In this document: positions 1 to 6,218 of the stretch, piece by piece | Position numbering within the stretch: the stretch's first letter is position 1 | Layout of the letters: every line of letters starts with the position of its first letter | Assembly: GCA_031553655.1 (NCBI GenBank) | Contig: JAVBLG010000042.1 | Span: 1-11,126, forward strand | DNA from: JAVBLG01 sp031553655 | GTDB lineage: Bacteria > Desulfobacterota > Desulfovibrionia > Desulfovibrionales > Desulfovibrionaceae | DNA: 11,126 nt | Direction of reading: 5' to 3' | Notes under the pieces: generated by a model | Seen by the model: only the letters and a program-made list of their open reading frames with translations | Told to the model about the DNA's origin: nothing | Databases searched by the model: none | Translations under genes and position numbers: made by a program

Positions 1-32
1 CCCCCCCCCCCAACCCCCCCGAGCCCCCCCCC
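1..32. other. Low-complexity poly-C contig end
   Basis: These bases are almost all C, broken only by AA at 12-13 and GAG at 21-23. Read outward on the minus strand this is a poly-G run, matching the poly-G at the other end of the window. Poly-G tails are a known product of two-colour Illumina chemistry when the signal drops out, so I take this as an assembly or read-tail artefact. The coding sequence that begins at 57 has a natural stop and is not affected. Confidence 0.75.
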
Positions 33-56
33 GTATTTCCCTTTCTCCCCCATGCG

Positions 57-1481
57 CTACTTGGCTTTTTTGCCAATGCCCGAGGGCAGCAGACTGAAGA
101 TCATGCAGGTGATGATGCTGATCACACCAGTGCAGATAAAGGTATTTTCAAAGGCCGAAATAAGCTGTGCATGTGACAGGTTGACGCCGAATCTGGCGGA
201 AAAGCCGTCAAGCAGGGCGGCGGCCACGGCCACGCCGGTGCAGGCGGATATTTGAATGTCAACCGAGAGCAGACCGTTGCCGTCACCGGCGTCGGCGTCG
301 CTGAGGTCGTTTAGAGTTACGGAATTCATGGCTGTGAACTGCATGGAGTTTACGATGCCGAAAACAGAGAGTAGAAGCAGCAGCAGTAGATAGGGCGTTT
401 CTCTGGTTATCAGGGAGAAACCGGAAATAAATATGCCTAGAGCCAGAGTGTTAACCAGCAGAAAGTTACGAAAACCGAAACGGTCAATCAATTTTTTGAT
501 CATATTTTTGCCGATCATGGCGGCCAGAGCCACCGGAACCATGGTCATACCGGCCTTGAGCGGCGAAAATCCGATAGCTATCTGCAAAAAGATCGGCATC
601 AGAAAAGGCATGGCTCCAGAGCCGAGGCGCGAGAAAAGATTGCCGAAAATACCCACTGAAAAACTGCGGATGCGGAACAGGCGCGTGCTGAAAAGCGGAT
701 TTTCCATATGCGCGGCCCTGATCCAGTAAAAAGACAGTAACAGCAGGCCGACAATGCACAGGATTACGGCCTGTACCTTGGGCAGATGCAGTTCGCCAAG
801 CCCTTCCATGGCCAGGGTAATCATGACCATGGAGCCACTGAACATAAAAAAGCCGGGCAAATCAAATTTTTTGGCAATTACGCCGTAAAAGTCGGGCATA
901 TAGCGTAAGCTGAGCACCCCCCCCAAAATCCCTACGGGAATATTTATAATAAAAATCCAATGCCAAGAGGCGTATTCAACCAGAAATCCGCCGGTCATGG
1001 GGCCGAGCAGCGGGCCGATGAGCCCCGGCACGGTTACAAAGCTCAAAATTTGCACCAGCTCATGGCGGGGATACGCTCTGATTACGGCCAGACGGCCCAC
1101 CGGCACCATGATTGCGCCGCCTATGCCCTGGATTACGCGGGCGAAAACCAGCATTCCCAACGAATGCGACATGGCACAGATCAGTGAGCCGAGGGTGAAA
1201 AGAAAAATGGCCAGAATGAATACGCGCTTGCTTCCGTAGCGTTCGGCCAGCCAGCCTGAAGCCGGAATCAACAGAGCGGTGGTAAGCATATAAACAATGA
1301 CAACCGACTGCATGCGCAGCGGATCCACTCCAAGATTACGGGCCATGCTGGGCAGGGCCGTATTCAAAATGGTGCCGTCGAGCATTTGCATAAAAAAAGC
1401 CACGGCCACCAGCCAGGGCAGAACGCGAAGGTTCGGGACGACTTCCCGCTGATCCTTAGTTTGCTCGGATGTCGTTTCCAT
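57..1481 (-). CDS. mdtD: DHA2-family MFS multidrug exporter, MdtD-like
   Basis: A 474-residue inner-membrane transporter of the 14-TM drug:H+ antiporter (DHA2, EmrB/QacA) branch, expected to export drugs or other small amphipathic compounds using the proton gradient. Visible signatures: TM1 motif with D35 (FFMQMLDGTILNTALPSMA), motif A GWLAERYGSKRVF at 76-88, motif B RVIQGIGGAIMVPVGR at 115-130, and motif C with SWHWIFIINIPVG at 151-184. A late NSMQFTAMN segment and the whole pattern resemble E. coli MdtD as I remember it. I chose the ATG at 1481 because GAGG lies 7 bases upstream (1489-1492 on the plus strand). The frame could extend 25 residues further, to 1556, but those residues look like translated leader. 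The TAG stop at 57-59 gives a natural C-terminus close to the contig end. It is divergent from the lactate-permease-like gene, with a palindrome upstream that could be an operator. The substrate is unknown. Confidence 0.88.
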   Translation of the reverse strand: METTSEQTKDQREVVPNLRVLPWLVAVAFFMQMLDGTILNTALPSMARNLGVDPLRMQSVVIVYMLTTALLIPASGWLAERYGSKRVFILAIFLFTLGSLICAMSHSLGMLVFARVIQGIGGAIMVPVGRLAVIRAYPRHELVQILSFVTVPGLIGPLLGPMTGGFLVEYASWHWIFIINIPVGILGGVLSLRYMPDFYGVIAKKFDLPGFFMFSGSMVMITLAMEGLGELHLPKVQAVILCIVGLLLLSFYWIRAAHMENPLFSTRLFRIRSFSVGIFGNLFSRLGSGAMPFLMPIFLQIAIGFSPLKAGMTMVPVALAAMIGKNMIKKLIDRFGFRNFLLVNTLALGIFISGFSLITRETPYLLLLLLLSVFGIVNSMQFTAMNSVTLNDLSDADAGDGNGLLSVDIQISACTGVAVAAALLDGFSARFGVNLSHAQLISAFENTFICTGVISIITCMIFSLLPSGIGKKAK

Positions 1482-1498
1482 GATAAAGCCTCGATTTG

Positions 1499-1515
1499 CG
1501 CTTGTATGGCAAGCG
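1499..1515. promoter_or_regulatory. Operator-like palindrome upstream of mdtD
   Basis: CGCTTG-N5-CAAGCG is a perfect 6+6 inverted repeat with centre TATGG. It lies 18 bases upstream of the mdtD ATG, just beyond the Shine-Dalgarno sequence. Exporter genes are often repressed by TetR- or MarR-type dimers binding palindromes of this size, so an operator is plausible. No regulator gene lies in the window. Confidence 0.35.
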
Positions 1516-1588
1516 GCAAGCTTTGTGTACTTAAAATTTCCCCTGCGGCTGCGCAATCATGACGTGGCCGCCATTCCGGATTAATAAT

Positions 1589-1602
1589 TTGTCACAGATC
1601 AA
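1589..1602. promoter_or_regulatory. Possible CRP/FNR-type site upstream of the LctP-like gene
   Basis: TTGTCACAGATCAA has the spacing of the FNR consensus TTGAT-N4-ATCAA. The right half matches fully and two bases of the left half differ. It lies 27 bases before the ATG at 1630, so if functional it would probably overlap the promoter. A single short imperfect match can easily arise by chance. Confidence 0.2.
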
Positions 1603-1629
1603 TGAGTAAGCCCGTTCGGAGATTATGCA

Positions 1630-3171
1630 ATGGCCCCACTTCTTATTTTTTTTGCTATATTGCCTATCCTAATAATTTTTCTGCTGCTCATTGTGCTGAA
1701 AAAACCTGCGGATATAGCCGGAATAGCCGGATGGCTGGCCAGTTTGGCCGTGGCCTGCCTGTGCTTTAACAGCGATTTGACAACCATGCTTACGGCCTCT
1801 TTTTCGGGTCTGATCGCCTCTTTTCCTGTGGCCCTGGCCATGGCCGCCTCCATTTTCCAAATCACGCTCATGGCAGAAACCGGGGCTCTGACCCGCATCG
1901 TGGCGGCCATAAAAACTGTTTCGCCGCAAGACCGCATTGTGCAGCTGCTGCTGGTCAATGTGGCTTTCGCCACTATAGCCGTGTCTCTGGGGGCTGTGCC
2001 GGTTTCCATTCTGCCTCCAATAATGATTGCCCTGGGCTATTCCACATTTACATCCATAGCCTTGCCCTCCGTGGGCTACAGCGGTTTTTGCATTTATGCC
2101 CTGCTGGGCACCCCGGCTGTTATTTTTGCCGCTTTCGTGGACATGCCTCTGGCGGAAATGGGCATCAATTTGGCCAAATTTATGCCGTTGACCAATGCTC
2201 TGGTGGCATTGGCCCTGCTGTGGCTGGCTGGTGGAGCGCGAATGTTCGCAGCGGGGTTTCTGCCCGCGGTTCTTTCCGGGGTGGCCGGTGGGCTGGCCTG
2301 CATGCTAATGGCCAAAATCGGCTTGGTAACCATTGGCGGCATAGGCGCGGGCCTGGGCATGGCCTTGGTACTGTGCCTCTACCTGCTCCTGCGCGGGCGC
2401 GCCGTGAGCGATCAGGCCATGGCGGCCGCCAATGCGGCCGAGCATGAGCTCAGCCTGGCCCGGGCCGCTTCGCCCTGGATTCTGCTGGTGGTTGTGGCTG
2501 TGCTCACCAACATGCATCAATTGCCGTTTTTCAAGATTCTTTTCACAGATTGGGCCATGCCGGTGGAAATAATACCGGGGAGGCCTGAAAAGCTGCGGCT
2601 GTTCTGGCAGGCCTATTTCTGGATTTTTGTGTGTACCTTGGCCTGTGTTCCGCTAATTAAGGCCAAACCCGCGCACCTGGCTTCTTCCTGGCGCAAATTC
2701 CTTCAGCGCGCCCCGCGCCCGGTTCTGGCGGCGGCCGTTTATTTTTCCGTGGGCTATGTGTATAATCATTCGGCCAAAAATGATTTGTGGGTCATGACAG
2801 AACCCGCCCTGAACATGGTGCATCTTATGGCTGACGCCTCCGTAGCCCTGTTCGGCAAGTTTTACGCCGGAGCGGCGGCCCTCACCGGGCTTGCGGCGGG
2901 CTTTATCAGCGGCACCCAAAGTTCGGCTATTGCCATGCTCACAGGACTGCATCTGGCTTCAGCCAAGTCCATAGGGGCCGACGCCATTGCTGTGGCCACA
3001 GCCGGAGCTATAGGCGCAGGACTGTCCAGCATGATCTCTCCGGCCAAGCTCATGAACGCCTCAGCGTCCATTGACCGCATCGGCGAAGAGGGGCAAGTTC
3101 TGCGCCGATGCATAATTTTTGCGTTGATACTTACTGTTTTTGTGGCCGTACAAGGCTATTTTCTTTCATAA
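1630..3171 (+). CDS. Divergent L-lactate permease (LctP/LldP) family transporter
   Basis: A 513-residue polytopic inner-membrane protein, hydrophobic from residue 3 onward. The lactate permease family (TC 2.A.14) imports lactate, glycolate or related carboxylates with protons and is usually around 530-560 residues. The best signature is C-terminal: SGTQSSAIAMLTGLHLASAK at 427-446, then SSMISPAKLMNASASIDRIG at 466-485, matching the family's TGS-T-S...MISPQ region. The N-terminal VSPQDRIVQLLLVN at 97-110 also fits. However, the family's usual EGxxGFGxPVAI segment reads here as AVSLGAVPVSILPP (117-130), without the Glu and the GFG, so the substrate may not be lactate. GGAG sits 8 bases before the ATG. 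The thioesterase gene follows after 17 bp and is probably co-transcribed. Membership of the family is fairly sure; the substrate is not. Confidence 0.75.
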   Translation: MAPLLIFFAILPILIIFLLLIVLKKPADIAGIAGWLASLAVACLCFNSDLTTMLTASFSGLIASFPVALAMAASIFQITLMAETGALTRIVAAIKTVSPQDRIVQLLLVNVAFATIAVSLGAVPVSILPPIMIALGYSTFTSIALPSVGYSGFCIYALLGTPAVIFAAFVDMPLAEMGINLAKFMPLTNALVALALLWLAGGARMFAAGFLPAVLSGVAGGLACMLMAKIGLVTIGGIGAGLGMALVLCLYLLLRGRAVSDQAMAAANAAEHELSLARAASPWILLVVVAVLTNMHQLPFFKILFTDWAMPVEIIPGRPEKLRLFWQAYFWIFVCTLACVPLIKAKPAHLASSWRKFLQRAPRPVLAAAVYFSVGYVYNHSAKNDLWVMTEPALNMVHLMADASVALFGKFYAGAAALTGLAAGFISGTQSSAIAMLTGLHLASAKSIGADAIAVATAGAIGAGLSSMISPAKLMNASASIDRIGEEGQVLRRCIIFALILTVFVAVQGYFLS

Positions 3172-3188
3172 AATAAAAGGCGACAGCT

Positions 3189-3995
3189 ATGGCGGTAACT
3201 CCACATTCCGAATGGTTCAACATTTACGGTTTTCAAATTGACGCGGAAGGCGTGGCCACCGTGCAGAGCCTTTGTGAATATATGGAAGAGGCCGCCGGAA
3301 ACCACGCGGCCAACCTTGGGCTTTCCATGGAACGCCTTTACAGCGAAGGCGTGGCCTGGATACTTTCGCGGCTTCAGGTAATTCCGGAAAAGCTGCCCTT
3401 GCTGAACAGCCGAATATGCGTTGAAACTTGGCCGGTAGGCGTAGAGGGGCTGCAATATCGCCGCGATTTTATCGTGCGTAATGAAGACGGCAGCGTGGCG
3501 GCGCGCGCCGCCAGCCACTGGGTGGTCATGAATATGGAGAGCCGCAGGGTAGGGCGTGTGCCGTCCTTCATAGCTGAAGTATCTTTGTATAACCCGGCCA
3601 CCGTATTGGAAGATCGCAAAATCCGTCCCCCGGTTCCCGGTGCGGAGCATGAAAACTGCTCTTTTCGCGCGCGTTTGGTCGATGTTGATCGCAACCGGCA
3701 CGTAAACAACATCCGTTATATGGATTTTGTTCTGGAAAGCGCGGACATGGCCCCGGGGGCGGTTGGCTCAGGAGTCGAATCCCTGGACGGTTCCGACGTT
3801 TGCGGCCCGGAGGGCGGCGCAACTGGCCGCAAGCTTGAATTTATTGAACTGGTTTTCAAGGCCGAAGCCTATCAGGGCGACATTATTTCCGCTAGAACCT
3901 GCCCCTTCCCGCCGGAAGAAAAACGCTTGTGCCACAGCTTGGCGCGCCAAAGCGACGGCAAGGAGCTGGTGCGGGCCGTCACCTCCTGGAAATAG
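3189..3995 (+). CDS. Acyl-ACP thioesterase (hotdog fold, FatA/FatB-like)
   Basis: A 268-residue soluble cytoplasmic enzyme expected to hydrolyse acyl-acyl carrier protein, releasing free fatty acid and ending chain elongation. It shows the two hotdog halves of the family. The first has YMEEAAGNHAANLGLSMERL (31-50), then VETWPVGVEGLQYRRDF (78-94) and SHWVVMNMESRRVGRVP (109-125). The second opens with DVDRNRHVNNIRYMDF (165-180), which carries the conserved Asn169 and His171 and the HVNN turn. A later strand, IELVFKAEAYQGD (219-231), matches the family's Y-K-E-x-x-x-GD pattern. The region at about 186-214 between these is longer and more Gly-rich than I expect for bacterial members. AGG lies 8 bases before the ATG. 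The 17-bp gap to the upstream transporter suggests an operon. Acyl-chain preference cannot be read from the sequence. Confidence 0.9.
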   Translation: MAVTPHSEWFNIYGFQIDAEGVATVQSLCEYMEEAAGNHAANLGLSMERLYSEGVAWILSRLQVIPEKLPLLNSRICVETWPVGVEGLQYRRDFIVRNEDGSVAARAASHWVVMNMESRRVGRVPSFIAEVSLYNPATVLEDRKIRPPVPGAEHENCSFRARLVDVDRNRHVNNIRYMDFVLESADMAPGAVGSGVESLDGSDVCGPEGGATGRKLEFIELVFKAEAYQGDIISARTCPFPPEEKRLCHSLARQSDGKELVRAVTSWK

Positions 3996-4016
3996 CCGGC
4001 AGTGTCCCGTCATATC

Positions 4017-4051
4017 AGAGCATTTTACTAATTTTATTCGCAAAATGTTCT
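4017..4051 (-). terminator. 35-bp stem-loop element, copy 1 (after fsr)
   Basis: Read in the fsr direction this is a 12-bp imperfect stem (one A-C mismatch, one G-U pair) around an 11-base loop. Its left arm starts AGAACATTTTGC and its right arm ends AAAATGCTCT. The first two bases, AG, are the last two bases of the fsr TAG stop codon. Together with the shared flanking bases (T before, GA after), it matches a second copy at 6154-6188 at 32 of 38 positions. It fills the 54-bp gap between the convergent thioesterase and fsr genes, so it may act as a two-way terminator or 3' end stabiliser. There is no following T-run, so the terminator role is inferred. Confidence 0.5.
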
Positions 4052-5273
4052 AAGTATTCTTAATGTCGGTCTGTATATGCAGCTTCTTCAAATCCGGCAA
4101 AAATACGGCCAGCAGCCCCAGCAGAGGCAGATAAGAGCATAGATGGTAGACGACATCTATGCCGTAAACGTCGGCCACCTTGCCGAAAATGGCGGCCCCC
4201 ACGCCGCCCATGCCAAAGGACAGGCCGAAGAACAGTCCCGCCACCGTGCCCACATGACCCGGCATCAGTTCCTGAGCAAAGACCACAATGGCTGAAAAGG
4301 CCGAAGACAGAATAAAGCCGATCAGGAAAATAAGTATGCTGGTGGCGGTCAGTCCCACATGGGGCAGGGCCAGGGTGAACGGGGCTATGCCCAAAATGGA
4401 AACCCAGATCACGTACTTGCGGCCTATGCGGTCGCCCACCGGGCCTCCCAGGAAAGTTCCGGCGGCCACGGCAAAAAGAAAGAGGAAAAGATGTACCTGG
4501 GCCGACTGCATGGATATGCCGAACTTGTGGATCAGGTAAAAGATAAAATAACTGGTTATGCTGGCCATGTAGAAGTATTTGGAAAAAACCAGAAGCAGCA
4601 GCACTGTCATGGCCCTGATAACCACCGAGCGCGGCAATTGCGGAGCCGGTGGGGCAGTTGCCGCGGCTTTTGCGTTTTTGCGGCGATTCTTGATCCAGCG
4701 GCTTATTCCCAACAGCAATATAATGCCGGTCAAGGGCAGAATGGCAAATACGGACAAGCTCCATTGCCCGAGGGGGATTATCACCGCCGCCGCCAACAGC
4801 GGCCCGCAAGAGGCCCCGGCATTACCGCCCACTTGAAAAACCGACTGAGCCAGGCCGAACTGCCCCCCCGCGGCCATGCGCGCCACGCGCGACGACTCGG
4901 GGTGGAACACGGAAGAACCCGTGCCCAGCAGGGCGGCCGCAGCCAGAACCCAGTGATAGCTGGGGGCCATGGCCATCAGCAGAAGCCCGCACAGGGTGCA
5001 GGTCATGCCTATAGGCAGGGAGTATGTTTGGGGATGGCGGTCGGTATAATTTCCTATCAGAGGCTGCAAAAGTGAGGCCGTAAGTTGATAGGTAAGGGTT
5101 ATCAGCCCGATCTGGGTGAAGGTCAGGTCGAAATTGCCCTTGAACAACGGGTAGGTGGGCACCAGCAGTGACTGGGTGGCGTCGTTGAGAAAATGCGACG
5201 CGCTTATACCGCCAAGAACTTTGTATTGAGTCTTTTCAAATAGTCCTGGCGATTGCTCGGGGGTTTGCGTCAT
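4050..5273 (-). CDS. fsr: Fosmidomycin-resistance-type MFS exporter (Fsr)
   Basis: A 407-residue 12-TM inner-membrane transporter closely resembling E. coli Fsr, which exports fosmidomycin. Matching blocks include SHFLNDATQSLL (26-37), GTGSSVFHPESSRVARMA (117-134), GLAQSVFQVGGN (140-151), FSKYFYMASITSYF (230-243), and FAVAAGTFLGGPVGDRIGRK (268-287), which holds the second-half MFS motif A. A basic, Ala/Pro-rich loop at about 192-217 separates the two six-TM halves. I chose the ATG at 5273. An in-frame ATG at 5288 adds five residues. Neither has a strong Shine-Dalgarno, and a candidate promoter at 5305-5332 would leave only about 10 bases of leader before 5288. The natural substrate is unknown; relatives may export other small anionic compounds. 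It converges on the thioesterase gene, and its stop codon overlaps a stem-loop element. Confidence 0.92.
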   Translation of the reverse strand: MTQTPEQSPGLFEKTQYKVLGGISASHFLNDATQSLLVPTYPLFKGNFDLTFTQIGLITLTYQLTASLLQPLIGNYTDRHPQTYSLPIGMTCTLCGLLLMAMAPSYHWVLAAAALLGTGSSVFHPESSRVARMAAGGQFGLAQSVFQVGGNAGASCGPLLAAAVIIPLGQWSLSVFAILPLTGIILLLGISRWIKNRRKNAKAAATAPPAPQLPRSVVIRAMTVLLLLVFSKYFYMASITSYFIFYLIHKFGISMQSAQVHLFLFLFAVAAGTFLGGPVGDRIGRKYVIWVSILGIAPFTLALPHVGLTATSILIFLIGFILSSAFSAIVVFAQELMPGHVGTVAGLFFGLSFGMGGVGAAIFGKVADVYGIDVVYHLCSYLPLLGLLAVFLPDLKKLHIQTDIKNT

Positions 5274-5304
5274 GGTAAATACCAGCATATGTTTTTATAA
5301 CGTA

Positions 5305-5332
5305 AGGATATTCCTTTGCCGGCCAAGGTCAA
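5305..5332 (-). promoter_or_regulatory. Candidate sigma-70 promoter for fsr
   Basis: On the minus strand TTGACC (plus 5327-5332) matches the -35 consensus at 5 of 6 bases. After a 16-base spacer comes TATCCT (plus 5305-5310), matching the -10 consensus at 4 of 6. Transcription would begin near 5298, about 25 bases before the ATG at 5273. Confidence 0.4.
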
Positions 5333-5406
5333 GGGGCTGGAGGGATATATCTCGCGGGCGCGGCGCCGATCCTGGGGGTATGGCAACATGCCCGGCGCGT
5401 ATGCAC

Positions 5407-5435
5407 TTGAAAACTTCCGCGGATAGGCATAATAT
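5407..5435 (+). promoter_or_regulatory. Candidate promoter for the SxtJ-DUF5989 genes
   Basis: TTGAAA (5 of 6 to the -35 consensus), a 17-base spacer, then TAATAT (4 of 6 to the -10 consensus). An alternative -10, CATAAT at 5428-5433, is 5 of 6 but leaves only 15 bases of spacer. It is the best plus-strand pair I found in this gap, but it lies far (about 175 bases) from the start codon. Confidence 0.3.
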
Positions 5436-5568
5436 CAACTCTTTATTTTGCCTCTTTCTAGGGGCAACTGAATTTGTGTGCCTGATCTTAAGCGCTGCGT
5501 CCGGCACATGAAAGTTTTTATGTTACAAAAAAATTTCATCGACTTCGTCGTTTTGTCAATCAATTTTT

Positions 5569-5582
5569 CCCCCTGAAGGGGG
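5569..5582 (+). promoter_or_regulatory. C5/G5 hairpin just upstream of the SxtJ ribosome binding site
   Basis: CCCCC-TGAA-GGGGG forms a perfect 5-bp GC stem, extendable by a T-A pair (5568/5583). It ends about 15 bases before the AAGGG that serves as the SxtJ ribosome binding site. It is preceded by TTTTT (5564-5568) rather than followed by a T-run, so on the plus strand it is not a classical terminator. On the minus strand the same stem would be followed by AAAAAT in plus sense, that is, a short U-poor tail. It may affect translation or RNA stability. Confidence 0.3.
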
Positions 5583-5609
5583 AGGTTTCAGATTATAAAG
5601 GGAATTTTG

Positions 5610-5993
5610 ATGAATTTGTTCAAACAAGATCTTACCCGCTGCCGCGATACCGCCCTGGCCCTCATTTTTGCCGCGCTGTTGGTCTGGCATTTTACAGGGG
5701 ACGGGCCTTTCGCCTATGCCGCTCTGGGCATAAGCCTGCTGGCCATGATCGTTCCGGCGGCCTTTTCCCCGCTGGCTTGGGCCTGGTTTGGCCTTGGGCA
5801 CGTCATGGGCGCGGTTATGTCGAGAGTTATTCTGGCTTTGGTCTTTTTTGTGCTGGTTGTGCCTGTGGGGTTTATTCGGCGGGCCATGGGCAAAGATTCC
5901 ATGCGCCTTAATTTATGGAAATCTAGTGACGAAAGCGTTTTTGTGGTGCGTGAGCATAATTTTAGCGCGGCCGACATGCAAAAACCCTTCTAA
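5610..5993 (+). CDS. SxtJ-family small membrane protein
   Basis: A 127-residue integral membrane protein with three likely helices at about 14-28, 34-61 and 71-90, and a polar C-terminal tail (91-127). SxtJ is named after the saxitoxin gene cluster, where it sits beside the O-carbamoyltransferase gene. Homologues occur widely next to carbamoyltransferases in clusters unrelated to toxin. Family-like features are the RVILALVFFVLVVPVGFIRRAMGKD stretch near the third helix (positions 72-96, Pro85 and Gly87 central) and the tail VVREHNFSAADMQKPF (112-127). The ATG at 5610 is preferred over an in-frame TTG just before it because AAGGG lies about 7 bases upstream. The DUF5989 gene follows after 12 bp. 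The biochemical role of the family is unknown; a membrane partner of the carbamoyltransferase is an inference. Confidence 0.82.
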   Translation: MNLFKQDLTRCRDTALALIFAALLVWHFTGDGPFAYAALGISLLAMIVPAAFSPLAWAWFGLGHVMGAVMSRVILALVFFVLVVPVGFIRRAMGKDSMRLNLWKSSDESVFVVREHNFSAADMQKPF

Positions 5994-6005
5994 ACGGAGT
6001 ATGAT

Positions 6006-6155
6006 ATGAATTTTTTGACTGATATGTGGGATTTTCTCAAGGTAAGGAAAAAATTCTGGCTTCTTCCGCTTCTGCTGGTGCTTCTGCTTTTCGGCGGGCT
6101 TTTGTTCCTCACCGCCGGAACGGCTGTGGCTCCGTTTATCTACACGCTATTCTAG
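6006..6155 (+). CDS. DUF5989-family 49-residue membrane protein
   Basis: A very short protein that is easy to miss. It has an amphipathic start (FLTDMWDFLKVRKKFWLLP, 3-21), one hydrophobic helix at about 17-37, and a conserved-looking end, GTAVAPFIYTLF (38-49). This arrangement, with the basic RKKFWLLP and the terminal APFIYTLF, is how I recognise DUF5989 proteins, which accompany SxtJ proteins and carbamoyltransferases. GGAG at 5996-5999 lies 6 bases before the ATG, and the gene begins 12 bp after the SxtJ stop, so the two are almost certainly co-translated from one transcript. Its TAG stop at 6153-6155 is partly formed by the stem-loop element that follows. Function is unknown. It may anchor or assist the carbamoyltransferase at the membrane, but nothing here proves that. 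Confidence 0.82.
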   Translation: MNFLTDMWDFLKVRKKFWLLPLLLVLLLFGGLLFLTAGTAVAPFIYTLF

Positions 6156-6188
6156 AGCGTTTTGCGAATGAAATGAGCGAAATGCTCT
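6154..6188 (+). terminator. 35-bp stem-loop element, copy 2 (after the DUF5989 gene)
   Basis: A 12-bp stem with two G-U pairs and an 11-base loop (6166-6176). The left arm is AGAGCGTTTTGC and the right arm is GCGAAATGCTCT. The opening AG is the end of the DUF5989 TAG stop codon, exactly as in copy 1 after fsr. Of the six differences between copies, two fall in the loop and four in the stem. Three of the stem changes keep pairing through G-U; the fourth makes an A-C mismatch in copy 1. This suggests the structure is selected. There is no T-run after it, so termination is inferred. Confidence 0.5.
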
Positions 6189-6218
6189 GACGGCCCGTGC
6201 GTTGGTAGGGCCGTCAGA
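6186..6218 (+). terminator. Perfect 11-bp hairpin downstream of the DUF5989 gene
   Basis: TCTGACGGCCC and GGGCCGTCAGA are perfect reverse complements separated by 11 bases. The left arm shares its first three bases with the right arm of the preceding stem-loop element, so the two hairpins compete at that edge. There is no T-tract behind it, so it could be a factor-assisted terminator or an RNA-stabilising hairpin. It probably limits read-through from SxtJ-DUF5989 into the carbamoyltransferase gene. Confidence 0.5.

Larger units (their letters stand above)
1482..1629. promoter_or_regulatory. Divergent promoter region between mdtD and the LctP-like gene
   Basis: This 148-bp gap must hold the start signals of two divergent genes. 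On the mdtD side there is a perfect 6-bp inverted repeat with a 5-base centre at 1499-1515, overlapped by a tandem heptamer GGCAAGC at 1508-1514 and 1515-1521. On the other side, AT-rich sequence around 1581-1590 could be a -10 region, and GGAG at 1618-1621 is a ribosome binding site 8 bases from the ATG at 1630. No -35/-10 pair stands out, so the exact promoters are unresolved. Confidence 0.5.
5333..5609. other. Divergent intergenic region upstream of the SxtJ gene
   Basis: No credible gene is seen here; the short frames have no recognisable protein character or good start signal. On the plus strand TTGAAA (5407-5412) and TAATAT (5430-5435), 17 bases apart, form a candidate promoter. It would give an SxtJ transcript a leader of about 165 bases. 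That leader could form three hairpins: TTGCCTC/GGGGCAA (5448-5467, loop of 6), CGAC/GTCG (5540-5550, loop of 3, followed by TTTT) and CCCCC/GGGGG (5569-5582, loop TGAA). The ribosome binding site for SxtJ follows at about 5598-5602. Confidence 0.4.

Noticed and set aside
1482..1556. 25-residue N-terminal extension of the MdtD-like protein
   Set aside because: The ATG at 1481 has a GAGG at ideal spacing. The extension would translate the operator-like palindrome and has no family similarity.
3156..3701. Long open frame on the minus strand (181 codons) opposite the thioesterase gene
   Set aside because: The plus strand encodes a clear thioesterase with conserved motifs across the same bases. 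The antisense product has no recognisable domain or good start signal.
4359..5075. Plus-strand open frame of 238 codons opposite fsr
   Set aside because: Fsr is unmistakable on the minus strand, and the plus product is low-complexity with many Gly, Arg and Gln.
5295..5507. Short frames on both strands in the fsr-SxtJ gap (70-79 codons)
   Set aside because: They lack ribosome binding sites and family features and cover the candidate promoters.
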